64,000 bases of DNA from Sediminicola arcticus. GTDB taxonomy: Bacteria > Bacteroidota > Bacteroidia > Flavobacteriales > Flavobacteriaceae. This document shows positions 9,391 through 18,497 of this stretch, piece after piece; the stretch's first letter is position 1, and every line of letters starts with the position of its first letter. Location of the stretch: contig NZ_JBEXAE010000005.1 in the NCBI RefSeq assembly GCF_040566695.1, positions 186,001 to 250,000 on the forward strand, written 5' to 3'. The position numbers and the translations under genes are program-made. Below the pieces are notes generated by a model. It did not search any database. It saw nothing but the letters and a program-made list of their open reading frames with translations, and was not told the DNA's origin.

Positions 9391-10473
9391 ATGACCGCAT
9401 CAGACTTTGTCCCTTTCGCATATTCAAATGAAGTAGCGAATGGGAAGATCACTTGGAAATCACCTAGTAATATAGCCCTTGTGAAATATTGGGGGAAGAA
9501 AGAAAACCAGATTCCTGCCAATCCTTCTATCAGTTTTACTTTAGATACCTGCGCTACAACCACAACGATTGCTTATAGGAAGTTGGAGGAAGAAGGGAAC
9601 GAATTCTCATTTGATCTACTTTTTGAAGGGAAGCCAAAAGATTCATTCAGGCCAAAAATCATGACTTTTTTTAAGAGGATAGAAAAGTACCTGCCTTTTT
9701 TAAAATCCTATCATTTTACAATAGAAACTTCCAATTCTTTTCCACATAGTAGTGGAATTGCCTCTTCAGCGAGTGGAATGAGTGCCCTCTCCTTGTGTTT
9801 AATGAGTCTTGAAAAGGAATTGTATCCAGAAATGAGTGCGGAATACTTTAATAGAAAAGCCTCCTTTTTAGCTCGTTTGGGTTCTGGTAGTGCCTGTAGA
9901 AGTATAGAAGGAAATCTTATGGAATGGGGTCTACACGGTGAAACAGATGGGAGTTCTAATGAATATGCCATCAAATACCCTTATACAATACATAAGGTGT
10001 TTACTAACTATCAAGACACCATCTTACTAGTAGATAAAGGACAAAAACAGGTGAGTAGCACGGTTGGACATGAGCTGATGCATGGACATCCCTTTGCGGA
10101 ACAACGTTTCCTGCAAGCCCATAACAATCTCACCAAATTGCAATTGGTTTTTGCTAACGGAAACTTAAATGAATTTATTGAAATTGTGGAAAGTGAGGCC
10201 TTGACCTTACACGCCATGATGATGACCAGTTTGCCCTATTTTATATTAATGAAGCCCAATACCCTGGAAATCATTAATAAGATATGGGCCTTTCGTGAAC
10301 TTTCCAAAACCCACGTCTGTTTTACCTTAGATGCAGGAGCAAATGTACACGTATTGTACCCCGAAGCAGAAAAGGAAATAGTTTATCAATTTATTAAGAA
10401 TGAGTTGGTTGCATATTGCGAAAACGGGCAGTATATTTGTGATGCAATTGGATATGGTGCCAAAAAAATGTAA
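9391..10473 (+). CDS. mvaD: Diphosphomevalonate decarboxylase
   Basis: GHMP-kinase superfamily enzyme of 360 residues that makes isopentenyl diphosphate from mevalonate diphosphate with ATP, in the cytosol. Diagnostic segments are SPSNIALVKYWGKKENQIPANPS (residues 24-46), the phosphate-binding loop HSSGIASSASGMSALSLC (about 119-136), RLGSGSACRS, and FTLDAGANVHVLYPE near the C terminus. A mevalonate-kinase-like gene follows after 70 bases on the same strand. HMG-CoA reductase and another GHMP kinase are at 46-49 kb, so the pathway is split between two loci in this window. Confidence 0.93.
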   Translation: MTASDFVPFAYSNEVANGKITWKSPSNIALVKYWGKKENQIPANPSISFTLDTCATTTTIAYRKLEEEGNEFSFDLLFEGKPKDSFRPKIMTFFKRIEKYLPFLKSYHFTIETSNSFPHSSGIASSASGMSALSLCLMSLEKELYPEMSAEYFNRKASFLARLGSGSACRSIEGNLMEWGLHGETDGSSNEYAIKYPYTIHKVFTNYQDTILLVDKGQKQVSSTVGHELMHGHPFAEQRFLQAHNNLTKLQLVFANGNLNEFIEIVESEALTLHAMMMTSLPYFILMKPNTLEIINKIWAFRELSKTHVCFTLDAGANVHVLYPEAEKEIVYQFIKNELVAYCENGQYICDAIGYGAKKM

Positions 10474-10543
10474 TTTAATATCATTATTGACTAAATAAGG
10501 CGTTATTTGTATATCGCTTTTAGAATTCAATTTTAAAAAGGCT

Positions 10544-11482
10544 ATGAAAGGACCATTATTTTACTCTAAAATTTTACTTTTTGGGGAATATGGGATTATA
10601 AAAGATTCAAAAGGTCTTTCTATTCCCTATAACTTCTTCAAAGGAGCCTTAAAAACCAGCAAGAATCTTTCTGAAACGGCAGTGAAGTCGAACGAAAGCC
10701 TAAGGGCGTTCGCAGTTTATTTGGAAAAAATGCAGTTTGAAAATCCTGAATTGGTGACATTTGATCTTGGGTCCTTGAAAAAGGACGTTGCTAATGGTAT
10801 GTATTTTGACAGTTCCATACCACAAGGTTACGGTGTTGGTAGTAGCGGTGCCCTAGTGGCTGCCATTTATGATAAATATGCAGTCGAAAAAATTACAGTT
10901 TTAGAGAATCTTACTCGAGAAAAATTACTTTCCTTGAAGGCTATATTTGGTTCAATGGAATCCTTTTTTCACGGAAAATCTTCAGGATTAGACCCCTTAA
11001 ATAGCTATTTAAGTCTCCCCATTTTAATTAATTCAAAGGACAATATAGAATCTGCCAGCATTCCTTCACAGAACTTGGAAGGAACTGGAGCCGTATTCTT
11101 GCTGGATAGCGGTATCATTGGGGAAACTGCCCCTATGGTACAAATATTCATGGAACAAATGAAGCAGGATGGATTTAGGAATATGTTGAAAGACCAATTC
11201 ATAAAACACACAGACGCCTGTGTGGAGGATTTTATCAGTGGGAATATAAAATCGCTTTTTGGAAATTTAAAAGAACTTTCCAATGTGGTTTTAGACAATT
11301 TTAAGCCCATGATTCCAGCAGAATTTCACAAACTTTGGAAGAACGGGATAGAAACTAACGATTACTATCTAAAGCTTTGCGGCTCAGGTGGAGGAGGTTA
11401 TATTTTAGGTTTTACCCAAGACATCAATAAAGCAAAAAAAGCACTACATGGCTATAATTTAGAAGTGGTCTATAACTTCTAA
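10544..11482 (+). CDS. GHMP kinase, mevalonate kinase type
   Basis: GHMP kinase of 312 residues, probably the ATP-dependent mevalonate kinase. The N terminus (FYSKILLFGEYGII) matches the substrate-binding strand. The ATP loop is IPQGYGVGSSGAL (residues 92-104). HGKSSGLDPLNSYL carries the expected catalytic Asp150, and CGSGGGGYILGF is the third GHMP motif. It is shorter and more diverged than model mevalonate kinases, as usual in Bacteroidota, so phosphomevalonate kinase cannot be excluded from sequence alone. It sits between mvaD and a UbiA prenyltransferase, 11 bases before the latter. Confidence 0.82.
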   Translation: MKGPLFYSKILLFGEYGIIKDSKGLSIPYNFFKGALKTSKNLSETAVKSNESLRAFAVYLEKMQFENPELVTFDLGSLKKDVANGMYFDSSIPQGYGVGSSGALVAAIYDKYAVEKITVLENLTREKLLSLKAIFGSMESFFHGKSSGLDPLNSYLSLPILINSKDNIESASIPSQNLEGTGAVFLLDSGIIGETAPMVQIFMEQMKQDGFRNMLKDQFIKHTDACVEDFISGNIKSLFGNLKELSNVVLDNFKPMIPAEFHKLWKNGIETNDYYLKLCGSGGGGYILGFTQDINKAKKALHGYNLEVVYNF

Positions 11483-11493
11483 AGGTTTGAGCC

Positions 11494-12399
11494 ATGCTTA
11501 GTAGAAAAAACAAGCTCCTTTTATTAAAGTTCTTGAGTCTTGTTTCCGTGGTTAGGGGATACAACATTCTAATGATTGTATTGGCCCAATACCTAGCTTC
11601 CATATACATATTGGCACCAGATCTTCCTTTAAGGAGGGTGGTTTTGGATGTAAATCTGTTTGTTTTAGTTGCAGCTTCGGCCTTGGTCATTGCTGGAGGC
11701 TATATCATCAATAACTTTTATGATGCTGAAAAGGATTTGATAAACAAACCAAGAAAAACTATGTTAGATCGCTTGGTAAGCCAGCGCACTAAGTTAACCA
11801 CCTATTTTGTTCTCAATTTTATCTCAGTCTTTTTATCTAGTTATGTCTCATTTAAGGCGGTTGTCTTTTTTTCGGCATATATTTTTGGTATTTGGCTATA
11901 CTCCCATAAATTGAAAAAATTACCTTTTGTGGGTAATATAGTATCTGCTATTCTGGCCATTACACCCTTTTTTATCGTCTTTGTTCATTATAAAAATTTT
12001 GAAGCTCAAATATTTGTTCATGCTATCTTTCTGTTTTTATTGATTTTGGCTAGGGAAATGATCAAGGATATGGAAAATATGGCCGGAGATTTGGCGCAAA
12101 ATTATAGAACCATCCCTATTTTATACGGGGAGAGTTTTTCTAAGATAGGAATTAGCATTTTGATAGCACTGACTTTAGTTCCTTCCATTTTGCTAATCAC
12201 CACCTATGACGTTGGATATATGTACATCTATTTTATCTTGGCAATTGTCCTACTCCTTATTTTTCTTGTCTTACTTTGGAAATCAAATAGTAAGAAACAT
12301 TATGTGTGGCTGCATAATATTTTAAAGCTGATTATCATTGTAGGTGTTTTTAGTATATTATTAATTAATGTACAATTGGTGTTAAATAGAATAATATAA
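11494..12399 (+). CDS. UbiA-family prenyltransferase (geranylgeranylglycerol-phosphate type)
   Basis: Integral membrane prenyltransferase of 301 residues with eight or nine predicted helices. Both Asp-rich Mg-diphosphate motifs are present: NNFYDAEKDLINKP (residues about 71-84) and REMIKDMENMAGD. Bacteroidota homologues are usually annotated as geranylgeranylglycerol-phosphate geranylgeranyltransferase-like; the acceptor here is unproven. Its place directly after two mevalonate-pathway genes suggests it consumes a product of that pathway. The stop overlaps the nitrilase start by one base (TAATG). Confidence 0.82.
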   Translation: MLSRKNKLLLLKFLSLVSVVRGYNILMIVLAQYLASIYILAPDLPLRRVVLDVNLFVLVAASALVIAGGYIINNFYDAEKDLINKPRKTMLDRLVSQRTKLTTYFVLNFISVFLSSYVSFKAVVFFSAYIFGIWLYSHKLKKLPFVGNIVSAILAITPFFIVFVHYKNFEAQIFVHAIFLFLLILAREMIKDMENMAGDLAQNYRTIPILYGESFSKIGISILIALTLVPSILLITTYDVGYMYIYFILAIVLLLIFLVLLWKSNSKKHYVWLHNILKLIIIVGVFSILLINVQLVLNRII

Positions 12400-13349
12400 T
12401 GGAAAACTTACTAAAAGTAGCGCTAGCTCAGATTAGTCCAGTTTGGTTGAACAAAAAAGCTACACTCGTTAAAATTGAAAAAACCATCTTGGAGGCTTCC
12501 ACCAATAAGGCCGAGCTAGTTGTGTTTGGAGAGGCCCTTTTGCCTGGTTATCCATTTTGGTTGGCTCTGACCAATGGGGCTGCATGGGATTTAAAGGTGA
12601 ACAAGGAAATTCATGCCCACTATGTTAGAAATGCGGTACAAATAGAAGCGGGAGAATTGGATTCTATTTGCCTTTTAGCAAGGGAACATAAAATTGCCAT
12701 TTATCTGGGGATCATGGAACGTGCCAAGGATAGGGGAGGCCATAGTATCTACTGCTCTTTGGTCTACATAAATGCATTGGGCGAGATTAAGTCTGTCCAT
12801 AGAAAACTACAACCTACTTATGATGAAAGGTTGACCTGGGCACCTGGAGATGGGAACGGTCTTCAAGTACACCCCTTAAAACAGTTTACCGTAGGTGGAC
12901 TAAATTGCTGGGAAAATTGGATGCCCTTACCAAGAGCAGCACTTTACGGTCAAGGAGAAAATTTGCATATAGCTGTTTGGCCCGGCAATGAATGCAATAC
13001 CAAGGACATTACTAGGTTTATAGCCAGGGAATCCAGGAGTTTTGTAATTTCTGTTAGTTCTTTGATGAAAAAGGAGGATTTTCCCAAGGATACCCCTTAT
13101 TTAAATGAAATATTGGAAAAAGCACCTGAGGTTCTTGCGGATGGAGGTTCTTGTATTGCTGGTCCCGATGGAGAATGGATCTTGGAACCAGTAGTAAATA
13201 AAGAAGGCTTAATCTATCAAACCTTAGATTTTAATAGGGTTTATGGGGAACGTCAAAATTTTGATCCCGTAGGGCATTATTCAAGGCCCGATGTCACAAA
13301 GCTATATGTGAACAGAGAACGCCAATCTACCGTGGAATTCAAGGATTAA
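12399..13349 (+). CDS. Nitrilase-superfamily carbon-nitrogen hydrolase
   Basis: Hydrolase of 316 residues acting on a nitrile or amide C-N bond, cytosolic. The Glu-Lys-Cys triad is visible: Glu45 in VVFGEALLPGYPFWL, Lys136 in VHRKLQPTYDERLTW and Cys170 in GGLNCWENWMPL. The GYPFW and CWENWMPLPR segments resemble true nitrilases (branch 1) more than amidases or N-acylputrescine hydrolases. The substrate is unknown. Translational coupling to the UbiA gene puts it in the mevalonate-decarboxylase operon, an unexpected location for a nitrilase. Confidence 0.85.
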   Translation: MENLLKVALAQISPVWLNKKATLVKIEKTILEASTNKAELVVFGEALLPGYPFWLALTNGAAWDLKVNKEIHAHYVRNAVQIEAGELDSICLLAREHKIAIYLGIMERAKDRGGHSIYCSLVYINALGEIKSVHRKLQPTYDERLTWAPGDGNGLQVHPLKQFTVGGLNCWENWMPLPRAALYGQGENLHIAVWPGNECNTKDITRFIARESRSFVISVSSLMKKEDFPKDTPYLNEILEKAPEVLADGGSCIAGPDGEWILEPVVNKEGLIYQTLDFNRVYGERQNFDPVGHYSRPDVTKLYVNRERQSTVEFKD

Positions 13350-13387
13350 TCAACCCCTGTGAGGTTAATCAACTATATAAAAGGTAA

Positions 13388-13420
13388 TTGCTATAATCCT
13401 GAAATTCCTTTGTACCTTTG
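13388..13420 (+). promoter_or_regulatory. Promoter for the RluB-type gene
   Basis: TTG at 13388-13390 and TACCTTTG at 13413-13420 are 22 bases apart, a good Bacteroidota TTG/TAnnTTTG pair, 25 bases before the ATG at 13446. Confidence 0.6.
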
Positions 13421-13445
13421 TGCAAATATTTTGTAGATAGTACAT

Positions 13446-14288
13446 ATGGGAAGGTCAGATGACAATAGAGATGGGAAAACTTCAGGAAGAGGTGAAGGCT
13501 TTAAGAAAAAGAGCTTTGCGAGGGGAAATGCACCCATAAAAAGAAAATCTGAAGGGGATAAGAAACCTTCTGATCCCAATGTAATACGTTTAAACAAATA
13601 CGTGGCCAATTCAGGGGTTTGTTCCAGAAGGGATGCCGATATTTATATCGCCTCAGGGAATGTTTCTGTAAATGGGAAGCCTGTTACTGAAATGGGTTAT
13701 AAGGTAAAGCTTACTGATGTAGTAAAGTTTGATGGTAGGTTGTTAAGTCCGGAGAAAAAGGAATACGTTCTTTTGAACAAGCCCAAAGACTTCGTGACCA
13801 TTGCTACAGATTCAAGAGGGAGACGTTCGGCTATGCAATTGGTATTGAATGCTTCCAAATCAAAAATATCCCCGATTGGTCGTTTAGATAAGGACGATAC
13901 CGGACTTATTCTTTTCACTAATGATGGTGAAATGGCCAAACGTTTGGCCCGCCCACAGAATGGGTTGAGGAAAATTTACCATGTTGTTCTTGATAAAAAC
14001 TTAAAGTTCGAAGACTTAAAGGCTATAGAAGAGGGAGTTACCATTGAGGAGAGCGTGATTAGGGTAGCTGAAATAAGTTATATAGAGAATTCTCCTAAGC
14101 GTGAAGTGGGTATTGAGATACACAGTACGCGTAATAAGGCTGTTCAAAGAATATTTGAGCACTTGGGTTATGAAGTTGAAAAATTGGATCGTGTGGTATA
14201 TGCCGGACTAACCAAAAAAGATTTACCTAGAGGTCATTGGAGATATCTTACAGAACAAGAAGTGATTAATTTGGGTATGATTAAATAG
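13446..14288 (+). CDS. Ribosomal pseudouridine synthase, RluB/RsuA family
   Basis: RNA pseudouridine synthase of 280 residues, probably modifying 23S rRNA. A charged disordered N-terminal tail (about 1-40) precedes an S4 RNA-binding domain (IRLNKYVANSGVCSRRDADIYI). The catalytic domain has the Asp-containing motif GRLDKDDTGLILFTNDG and ends with the RsuA-family signature KLDRVVYAGLTKKDLPRGHWRYLT. It has its own promoter and a strong terminator at 14313-14344. RluB is favoured over RluE or RluF from overall layout, not from a decisive residue. Confidence 0.88.
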   Translation: MGRSDDNRDGKTSGRGEGFKKKSFARGNAPIKRKSEGDKKPSDPNVIRLNKYVANSGVCSRRDADIYIASGNVSVNGKPVTEMGYKVKLTDVVKFDGRLLSPEKKEYVLLNKPKDFVTIATDSRGRRSAMQLVLNASKSKISPIGRLDKDDTGLILFTNDGEMAKRLARPQNGLRKIYHVVLDKNLKFEDLKAIEEGVTIEESVIRVAEISYIENSPKREVGIEIHSTRNKAVQRIFEHLGYEVEKLDRVVYAGLTKKDLPRGHWRYLTEQEVINLGMIK

Positions 14289-14312
14289 CCAATAGATCTT
14301 AAGAAATATAGA

Positions 14313-14344
14313 GGGGCTTAAACATTGTTTATGCCCCTTTTTTA
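14313..14344. terminator. Bidirectional terminator between rluB-like gene and argH
   Basis: GGGGC (14313-14317) pairs with GCCCC (14333-14337), and an inner TAAAC/GTTTA stem surrounds a 3-base loop. A T run follows on the plus strand. It lies between convergent genes and could stop transcription from both. Confidence 0.75.
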
Positions 14345-14361
14345 TTGTTATTCCTTGAATG

Positions 14362-15633
14362 CTATTTCATTTTTTTACGGATCTCTTCCAGACAGAGATT
14401 TCCCAAGCTGCCTTCATGGATATGTTTAATGTCCCTTTTTGGAGTAAAATTCCCTTCATTTATTTCCATTCCCATCTTCTTGTAGGCATCCCTAAATGGC
14501 ATTCCACCCAATACCAATTCGTTCAAGGTATCCACGCTAAATAGGTAATCGTATTTGGGATCTTCTAAGATACTCTTGTTGACCTTTACTTCCTTTAAAC
14601 TGAAAGTGAGTATTTCCAAACACGCTTTTAAATCTTGTATGGCCGGGACAATGACCTCCTTCACCAATTGAAGATCCCTATGGTACCCACTGGGTAAATT
14701 GTTGGTGATTAATATGAGCTGATTAGGGACGGCCTGCAGCTTATTGCATCTTCCCCTGACCAATTCAAAAACATCTGGATTCTTTTTATGGGGCATAATG
14801 CTAGAACCCGTAGTAAGCTCATCGGGAAAGGAAATAAAATTAAAGTTCTGACTCATGTATAAGCAGATGTCCATAGCCATTTTAGAAAGGGTTGCGGCAA
14901 TACTGCTTATTCCAAATGCGGTGGCCTTTTCCACTTTTCCCCTGCCCATTTGTGCAGCAACAACATTGTATTTCATGGTTCCAAATCCCATTTCCATGGT
15001 GGTAAAACTTCTGTCTATGGGAAAGGAGCTGCCATATCCAGCTGCGCTTCCCAAGGGATTTTGGTCAGCTACCTTATATGCTGCTTCTATAAAATATAGG
15101 TCGTCCACAAGACTCTCTGCATAGGCCGAAAACCATAGTCCGAACGAAGAAGGCATGGCTATCTGTAAATGAGTATATCCCGGAAGTAAAACCTCTTTAT
15201 GATGGTCTGCCAATTCTAAAAGAAGGTGGAACAACGATTGGGTCATTTCCTTTATTTCGGAAAGCTCATTTTTTAAATAGAGCTGCATGGCCACTAAGAC
15301 CTGATCGTTTCTAGATCTAGCGGTATGGATCTTTTTGCCCGTATCCCCTAGCTTTTCGGTAAGCACATATTCTATTTTGGAATGCATATCCTCAAAGGAG
15401 TCCTCAATAATAAATTTTCCTTCCTCGATGGATTTGGAAATTTGATCTAATTCGGCACATAAGGCTTGGGTTTCCTCACTCGTCAACAATCCAATTCTAC
15501 CAAGCATTTTGGCATGTGCTTTAGATGCAATAACATCGTATTTAGCCAAAACCAAATCCAGTTCTCTATCATTTCCTACCGTGAAATGATCAATTTTTTT
15601 ATCTGTACTAAATCCTTTGTCCCAGAGTTTCAT
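14362..15633 (-). CDS. argH: Argininosuccinate lyase
   Basis: Final arginine enzyme, 423 residues, which splits argininosuccinate into arginine and fumarate. The fumarase-superfamily signature GSSIMPHKKNPDVFELVRGR is intact, as are HTARSRNDQVLVAMQLYL and PGYTHLQIAMPSSFGLW. It is the last gene of the minus-strand arginine/proline operon, with a 61-base gap after argE. Length is slightly short for ArgH (usually about 450-460) but no motif is missing. Confidence 0.94.
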   Translation of the reverse strand: MKLWDKGFSTDKKIDHFTVGNDRELDLVLAKYDVIASKAHAKMLGRIGLLTSEETQALCAELDQISKSIEEGKFIIEDSFEDMHSKIEYVLTEKLGDTGKKIHTARSRNDQVLVAMQLYLKNELSEIKEMTQSLFHLLLELADHHKEVLLPGYTHLQIAMPSSFGLWFSAYAESLVDDLYFIEAAYKVADQNPLGSAAGYGSSFPIDRSFTTMEMGFGTMKYNVVAAQMGRGKVEKATAFGISSIAATLSKMAMDICLYMSQNFNFISFPDELTTGSSIMPHKKNPDVFELVRGRCNKLQAVPNQLILITNNLPSGYHRDLQLVKEVIVPAIQDLKACLEILTFSLKEVKVNKSILEDPKYDYLFSVDTLNELVLGGMPFRDAYKKMGMEINEGNFTPKRDIKHIHEGSLGNLCLEEIRKKMK

Positions 15634-15694
15634 ATGCTTTAATTTTCTAGCTCTTGATTGATCTCCAACCAGCTGTTATTATTTTACTGCATCA

Positions 15695-16765
15695 TTAGAG
15701 TAGGAATCCCTCTAAAATCTTAATATACAAATCTATACCTTCCTCAATCTCATCCACATAGATAAATTCATCCGCAGAATGGGATCTTGTACTATCACCA
15801 GGCCCCAATTTTAAAGACTGACAGCTTAATGCCGCTTGGTCGGACAGGGTAGGTGAGCCGTAAGTGCTTCTTCCTAAATTAATCCCCGATTGCACCAAGG
15901 GGTGATTTTTGTCAATGGAGGATGAATTTAGTCTTAGGGACCGAGGCCTCATTAGGCAAGGAGCTTCCTTGGTCAATATGTCGGCAATCTCTTTATTGCT
16001 ATAGCGGTCATTGACCCTTACATCCACTACTAGATCTACCTTTGCGGGAACTACATTATGTTGGCTGCCCGCATTAATTTGGGTAACAGTCAGTTTTACC
16101 TCTCCCAGGGCTTCGGACACCTTTTCAAAGGAATAGTTTTGAAACCACTGAAGTACTTCTATGGTATTGTATATAGAATTATCGCTGTTCGGATGTGCAG
16201 CGTGTGAAGGGGTTCCCTTTACTTCGGCATCAAAAACTACCAGTCCTTTTTCAGCAATTGCCAGGTTCATCAAAGTAGGTTCCCCTACAATGGCAACTTC
16301 AATATGGGGCAAAATAAGAAGCATGCTATTAAGACCATTTGTGCCTGAACTCTCTTCTTCTGCAGATGCAACTATAATAATGTTGTGGTTTAGGTCTTTT
16401 GTCTCGTAGAAATGTGTGAAAGTTGCGATTAATGACACCAAACAACCTCCTGCATCATTACTTCCCAAGCCATATAATTTTCCATCCTCTATATGTGGAT
16501 GAAAGGGATCCTTGGAATAGGCCGAATTTGGTTTTACCGTATCATGATGGGAGTTTAGTAAAAGGGTAGGCTTTTTATCGTCATAGTATTTATTAAATGC
16601 GTACACATTGTTCTTCTCCCTCTTAAAGGGAATATTGTAAGCTGTGAACCAAGCTTCAATGGCATCAGCAGTTTTATCCTCTTCTGAAGAAAAAGATGGT
16701 ATTGATATCAATTGCTGCAACAATGCTAGTGCTTTTGATGTGAGTTGTTTTTGGTCTATGGTCAT
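15695..16765 (-). CDS. argE: M20 peptidase-family N-acyl-ornithine (or citrulline) deacylase
   Basis: M20 dinuclear zinc deacylase of 356 residues that removes the N-acyl group from an arginine intermediate. Motifs are LLLNSHHDTVKPN, GLGSNDAGGCLVSLIA and ASAEEESSGTNG, the last carrying the catalytic and metal glutamates. The start is ATG 16765, which overlaps the argB stop by four bases (ATGA); a longer frame from 16861 would run inside argB. Because the carbamoyltransferase of this operon is of the N-acylornithine type, the substrate is probably N-succinyl- or N-acetylcitrulline, not acetylornithine. That is inference from context. Confidence 0.85.
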   Translation of the reverse strand: MTIDQKQLTSKALALLQQLISIPSFSSEEDKTADAIEAWFTAYNIPFKREKNNVYAFNKYYDDKKPTLLLNSHHDTVKPNSAYSKDPFHPHIEDGKLYGLGSNDAGGCLVSLIATFTHFYETKDLNHNIIIVASAEEESSGTNGLNSMLLILPHIEVAIVGEPTLMNLAIAEKGLVVFDAEVKGTPSHAAHPNSDNSIYNTIEVLQWFQNYSFEKVSEALGEVKLTVTQINAGSQHNVVPAKVDLVVDVRVNDRYSNKEIADILTKEAPCLMRPRSLRLNSSSIDKNHPLVQSGINLGRSTYGSPTLSDQAALSCQSLKLGPGDSTRSHSADEFIYVDEIEEGIDLYIKILEGFLL

Positions 16766-17541
16766 AAAGTAATAGTTGTATATAAGGTGGCTGTAGGTTG
16801 TAACATGGAAATATCCCCTATGCACACCTTGTCTACACTTTTGTGTAAGGCATGAAAGCAATTTTCCAATTTCGGAAGCATTCCGTCAGCTATTATTTTT
16901 TGGGTAAGAAGTTCTTGGTAAGATTGACTATTAATATATTTGACAACGGAGTCTTCTTCCGAAATATCCATCAAGACGCCTTTTTTTTCAAAGCAGTAAT
17001 ACAAGGTAGTTTCATAAAGCATACTCATGCCAATAGCGATTTCCGAAGCGATAGTGTCTGCATTGGTATTCAATAATTGCCCTTTCCCGTCATGGGTGAT
17101 GGCACAGAACACAGGGACTAGTCCAGAGGTAAGAAGCGCATTTATAGTGTTGGCATTTATACCGTCTACATCACCGGCATAACCGTAATCTATATTTTTA
17201 ATAGGGCGTTTATGGGCTTGGATGGTATTGCCGTCGGCACCACTTAGTCCAATTGCATTGCAATTGTTGGCCTGTAATTGGGCCACAATATTTTTATTAG
17301 TAAGGCCGCCATATACCATGGTGATTACTTTTAAGCTTTCTTGGTCTGTGATTCTTCTACCACCTACCAATTGAGACTGTATTCCAAGTTTTTCTGCCAA
17401 TTGTGTGGCTAGTTTGCCGCCACCATGTACCAAGATTTTAAGACCCTCCATTTTTGAAAAAGAGCGGAGAAACTTGGATAGCTGATTTTCTTCTTGTATG
17501 ACGTTTCCCCCTATTTTAATTATGGATAATTTTTCTTTCAT
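16762..17541 (-). CDS. argB: N-acyl-glutamate kinase
   Basis: Amino-acid kinase of 259 residues that phosphorylates the gamma-carboxyl of N-acetyl- or N-succinylglutamate. The N-terminal Lys loop LSIIKIGGNVI and HGGGKLATQLAEKLGI bind phosphates; LNTNADTIASEIAIGM and DISEEDS lie in the ATP-binding half. It has no N-terminal extension of the arginine-inhibited ArgB type, so feedback inhibition of this enzyme by arginine is not suggested. It overlaps argE by four bases and follows argF' after nine. Choice of acetyl or succinyl substrate is linked to the Ser90 argument for argF'. Confidence 0.9.
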   Translation of the reverse strand: MKEKLSIIKIGGNVIQEENQLSKFLRSFSKMEGLKILVHGGGKLATQLAEKLGIQSQLVGGRRITDQESLKVITMVYGGLTNKNIVAQLQANNCNAIGLSGADGNTIQAHKRPIKNIDYGYAGDVDGINANTINALLTSGLVPVFCAITHDGKGQLLNTNADTIASEIAIGMSMLYETTLYYCFEKKGVLMDISEEDSVVKYINSQSYQELLTQKIIADGMLPKLENCFHALHKSVDKVCIGDISMLQPTATLYTTITL

Positions 17542-17550
17542 GAATACGAA

Positions 17551-18492
17551 TTAAGATAGGCTTTCCAATATTTTTTTTAGTACTATTTGTGCTGCATAGG
17601 TTCTGTTATTTGCCTGTTCAATGACTAATGATTGTGCACTGTCCAATACCTCATCTGCCACGATTACGTTTCTGCGAACTGGCAGACAATGCATAAATTT
17701 CGCCTGTCCCAACTTTTTTAAATCGATCGTCCAATTGGTATCCTTGTTGGTAACCTTCCCGTAATCCCTGTAACTACTCCAGTTTTTTACGTACACAAAG
17801 TCTGCATCTTCTAGGGCCTTTTTTTGATCATATTCAATAGTACAACCTCCCGTGATTTTTTCACTTAACTCATAGCCTTTGGGATGGGTGATTACAAAAT
17901 CTGCCTCTTGCCTCTGCATCATTTCTACAAAAGAATTGGCCACTGCATGGGGCAAGGCTCTTGGATGAGGTGCCCAAGAAAGGACTATTTTGGGTTTAGA
18001 CTTGGTATTGTTTTCTGCTAAGGTTATTGCATCGGCTAAGGCCTGCAATGGATGTCCCACGGAACTTTCCATATTTAAAATGGGAACCGTGGCATATTTT
18101 TTAAATGATTCCAACACTATCTCCGATTCGTCTTCCTCTTTATTGGTGAGGGAGGCAAAGGCCCTTATGCCTATGATATCACAATATTGGGAAATCACTA
18201 GCGCAGCTTCTTTGACATGTTCAGAGGACCCTTGATCCATAATAGTGCCATCCCCATATTCTAAGGCCCAACCTTCACTTCCAAAATTCATAACAATAAC
18301 ATCCATTCCCAAGTTCATAGCTGCCTTTTGAGTGCTCAAACGTGTCCTAAGGCTGTTGTTAAAAAAAAGTAATCCTAAGGTCTTATCTTTTCCTAGGTCT
18401 TTATATAGTTTAGGATTTGGTTTTAAGGATCTCGCTTCTTGCACCCAATTGGGTAATGAGTCAATATCTTTAAGGGATAGGTAATGTAACAT
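17551..18492 (-). CDS. argF': N-acyl(probably succinyl)-L-ornithine carbamoyltransferase
   Basis: Carbamoyltransferase of 313 residues in the acetylornithine/succinylornithine branch, not ordinary OTCase. The carbamoyl-phosphate loop reads FFNNSLRTRLSTQ instead of the STRT form, and HPLQALAD and HCLPVRRN are present. Known work separates Xanthomonas AOTCase (Glu92) from Bacteroides fragilis SOTCase (Pro90) by one active-site residue. At the aligned place here the sequence is MDQGSSEHVKE with Ser90, so an N-succinylornithine substrate is more likely. It lies between proB and argB with gaps of 5 and 9 bases. Confidence 0.88.
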   Translation of the reverse strand: MLHYLSLKDIDSLPNWVQEARSLKPNPKLYKDLGKDKTLGLLFFNNSLRTRLSTQKAAMNLGMDVIVMNFGSEGWALEYGDGTIMDQGSSEHVKEAALVISQYCDIIGIRAFASLTNKEEDESEIVLESFKKYATVPILNMESSVGHPLQALADAITLAENNTKSKPKIVLSWAPHPRALPHAVANSFVEMMQRQEADFVITHPKGYELSEKITGGCTIEYDQKKALEDADFVYVKNWSSYRDYGKVTNKDTNWTIDLKKLGQAKFMHCLPVRRNVIVADEVLDSAQSLVIEQANNRTYAAQIVLKKILESLS

Positions 18493-18497
18493 GTCTT

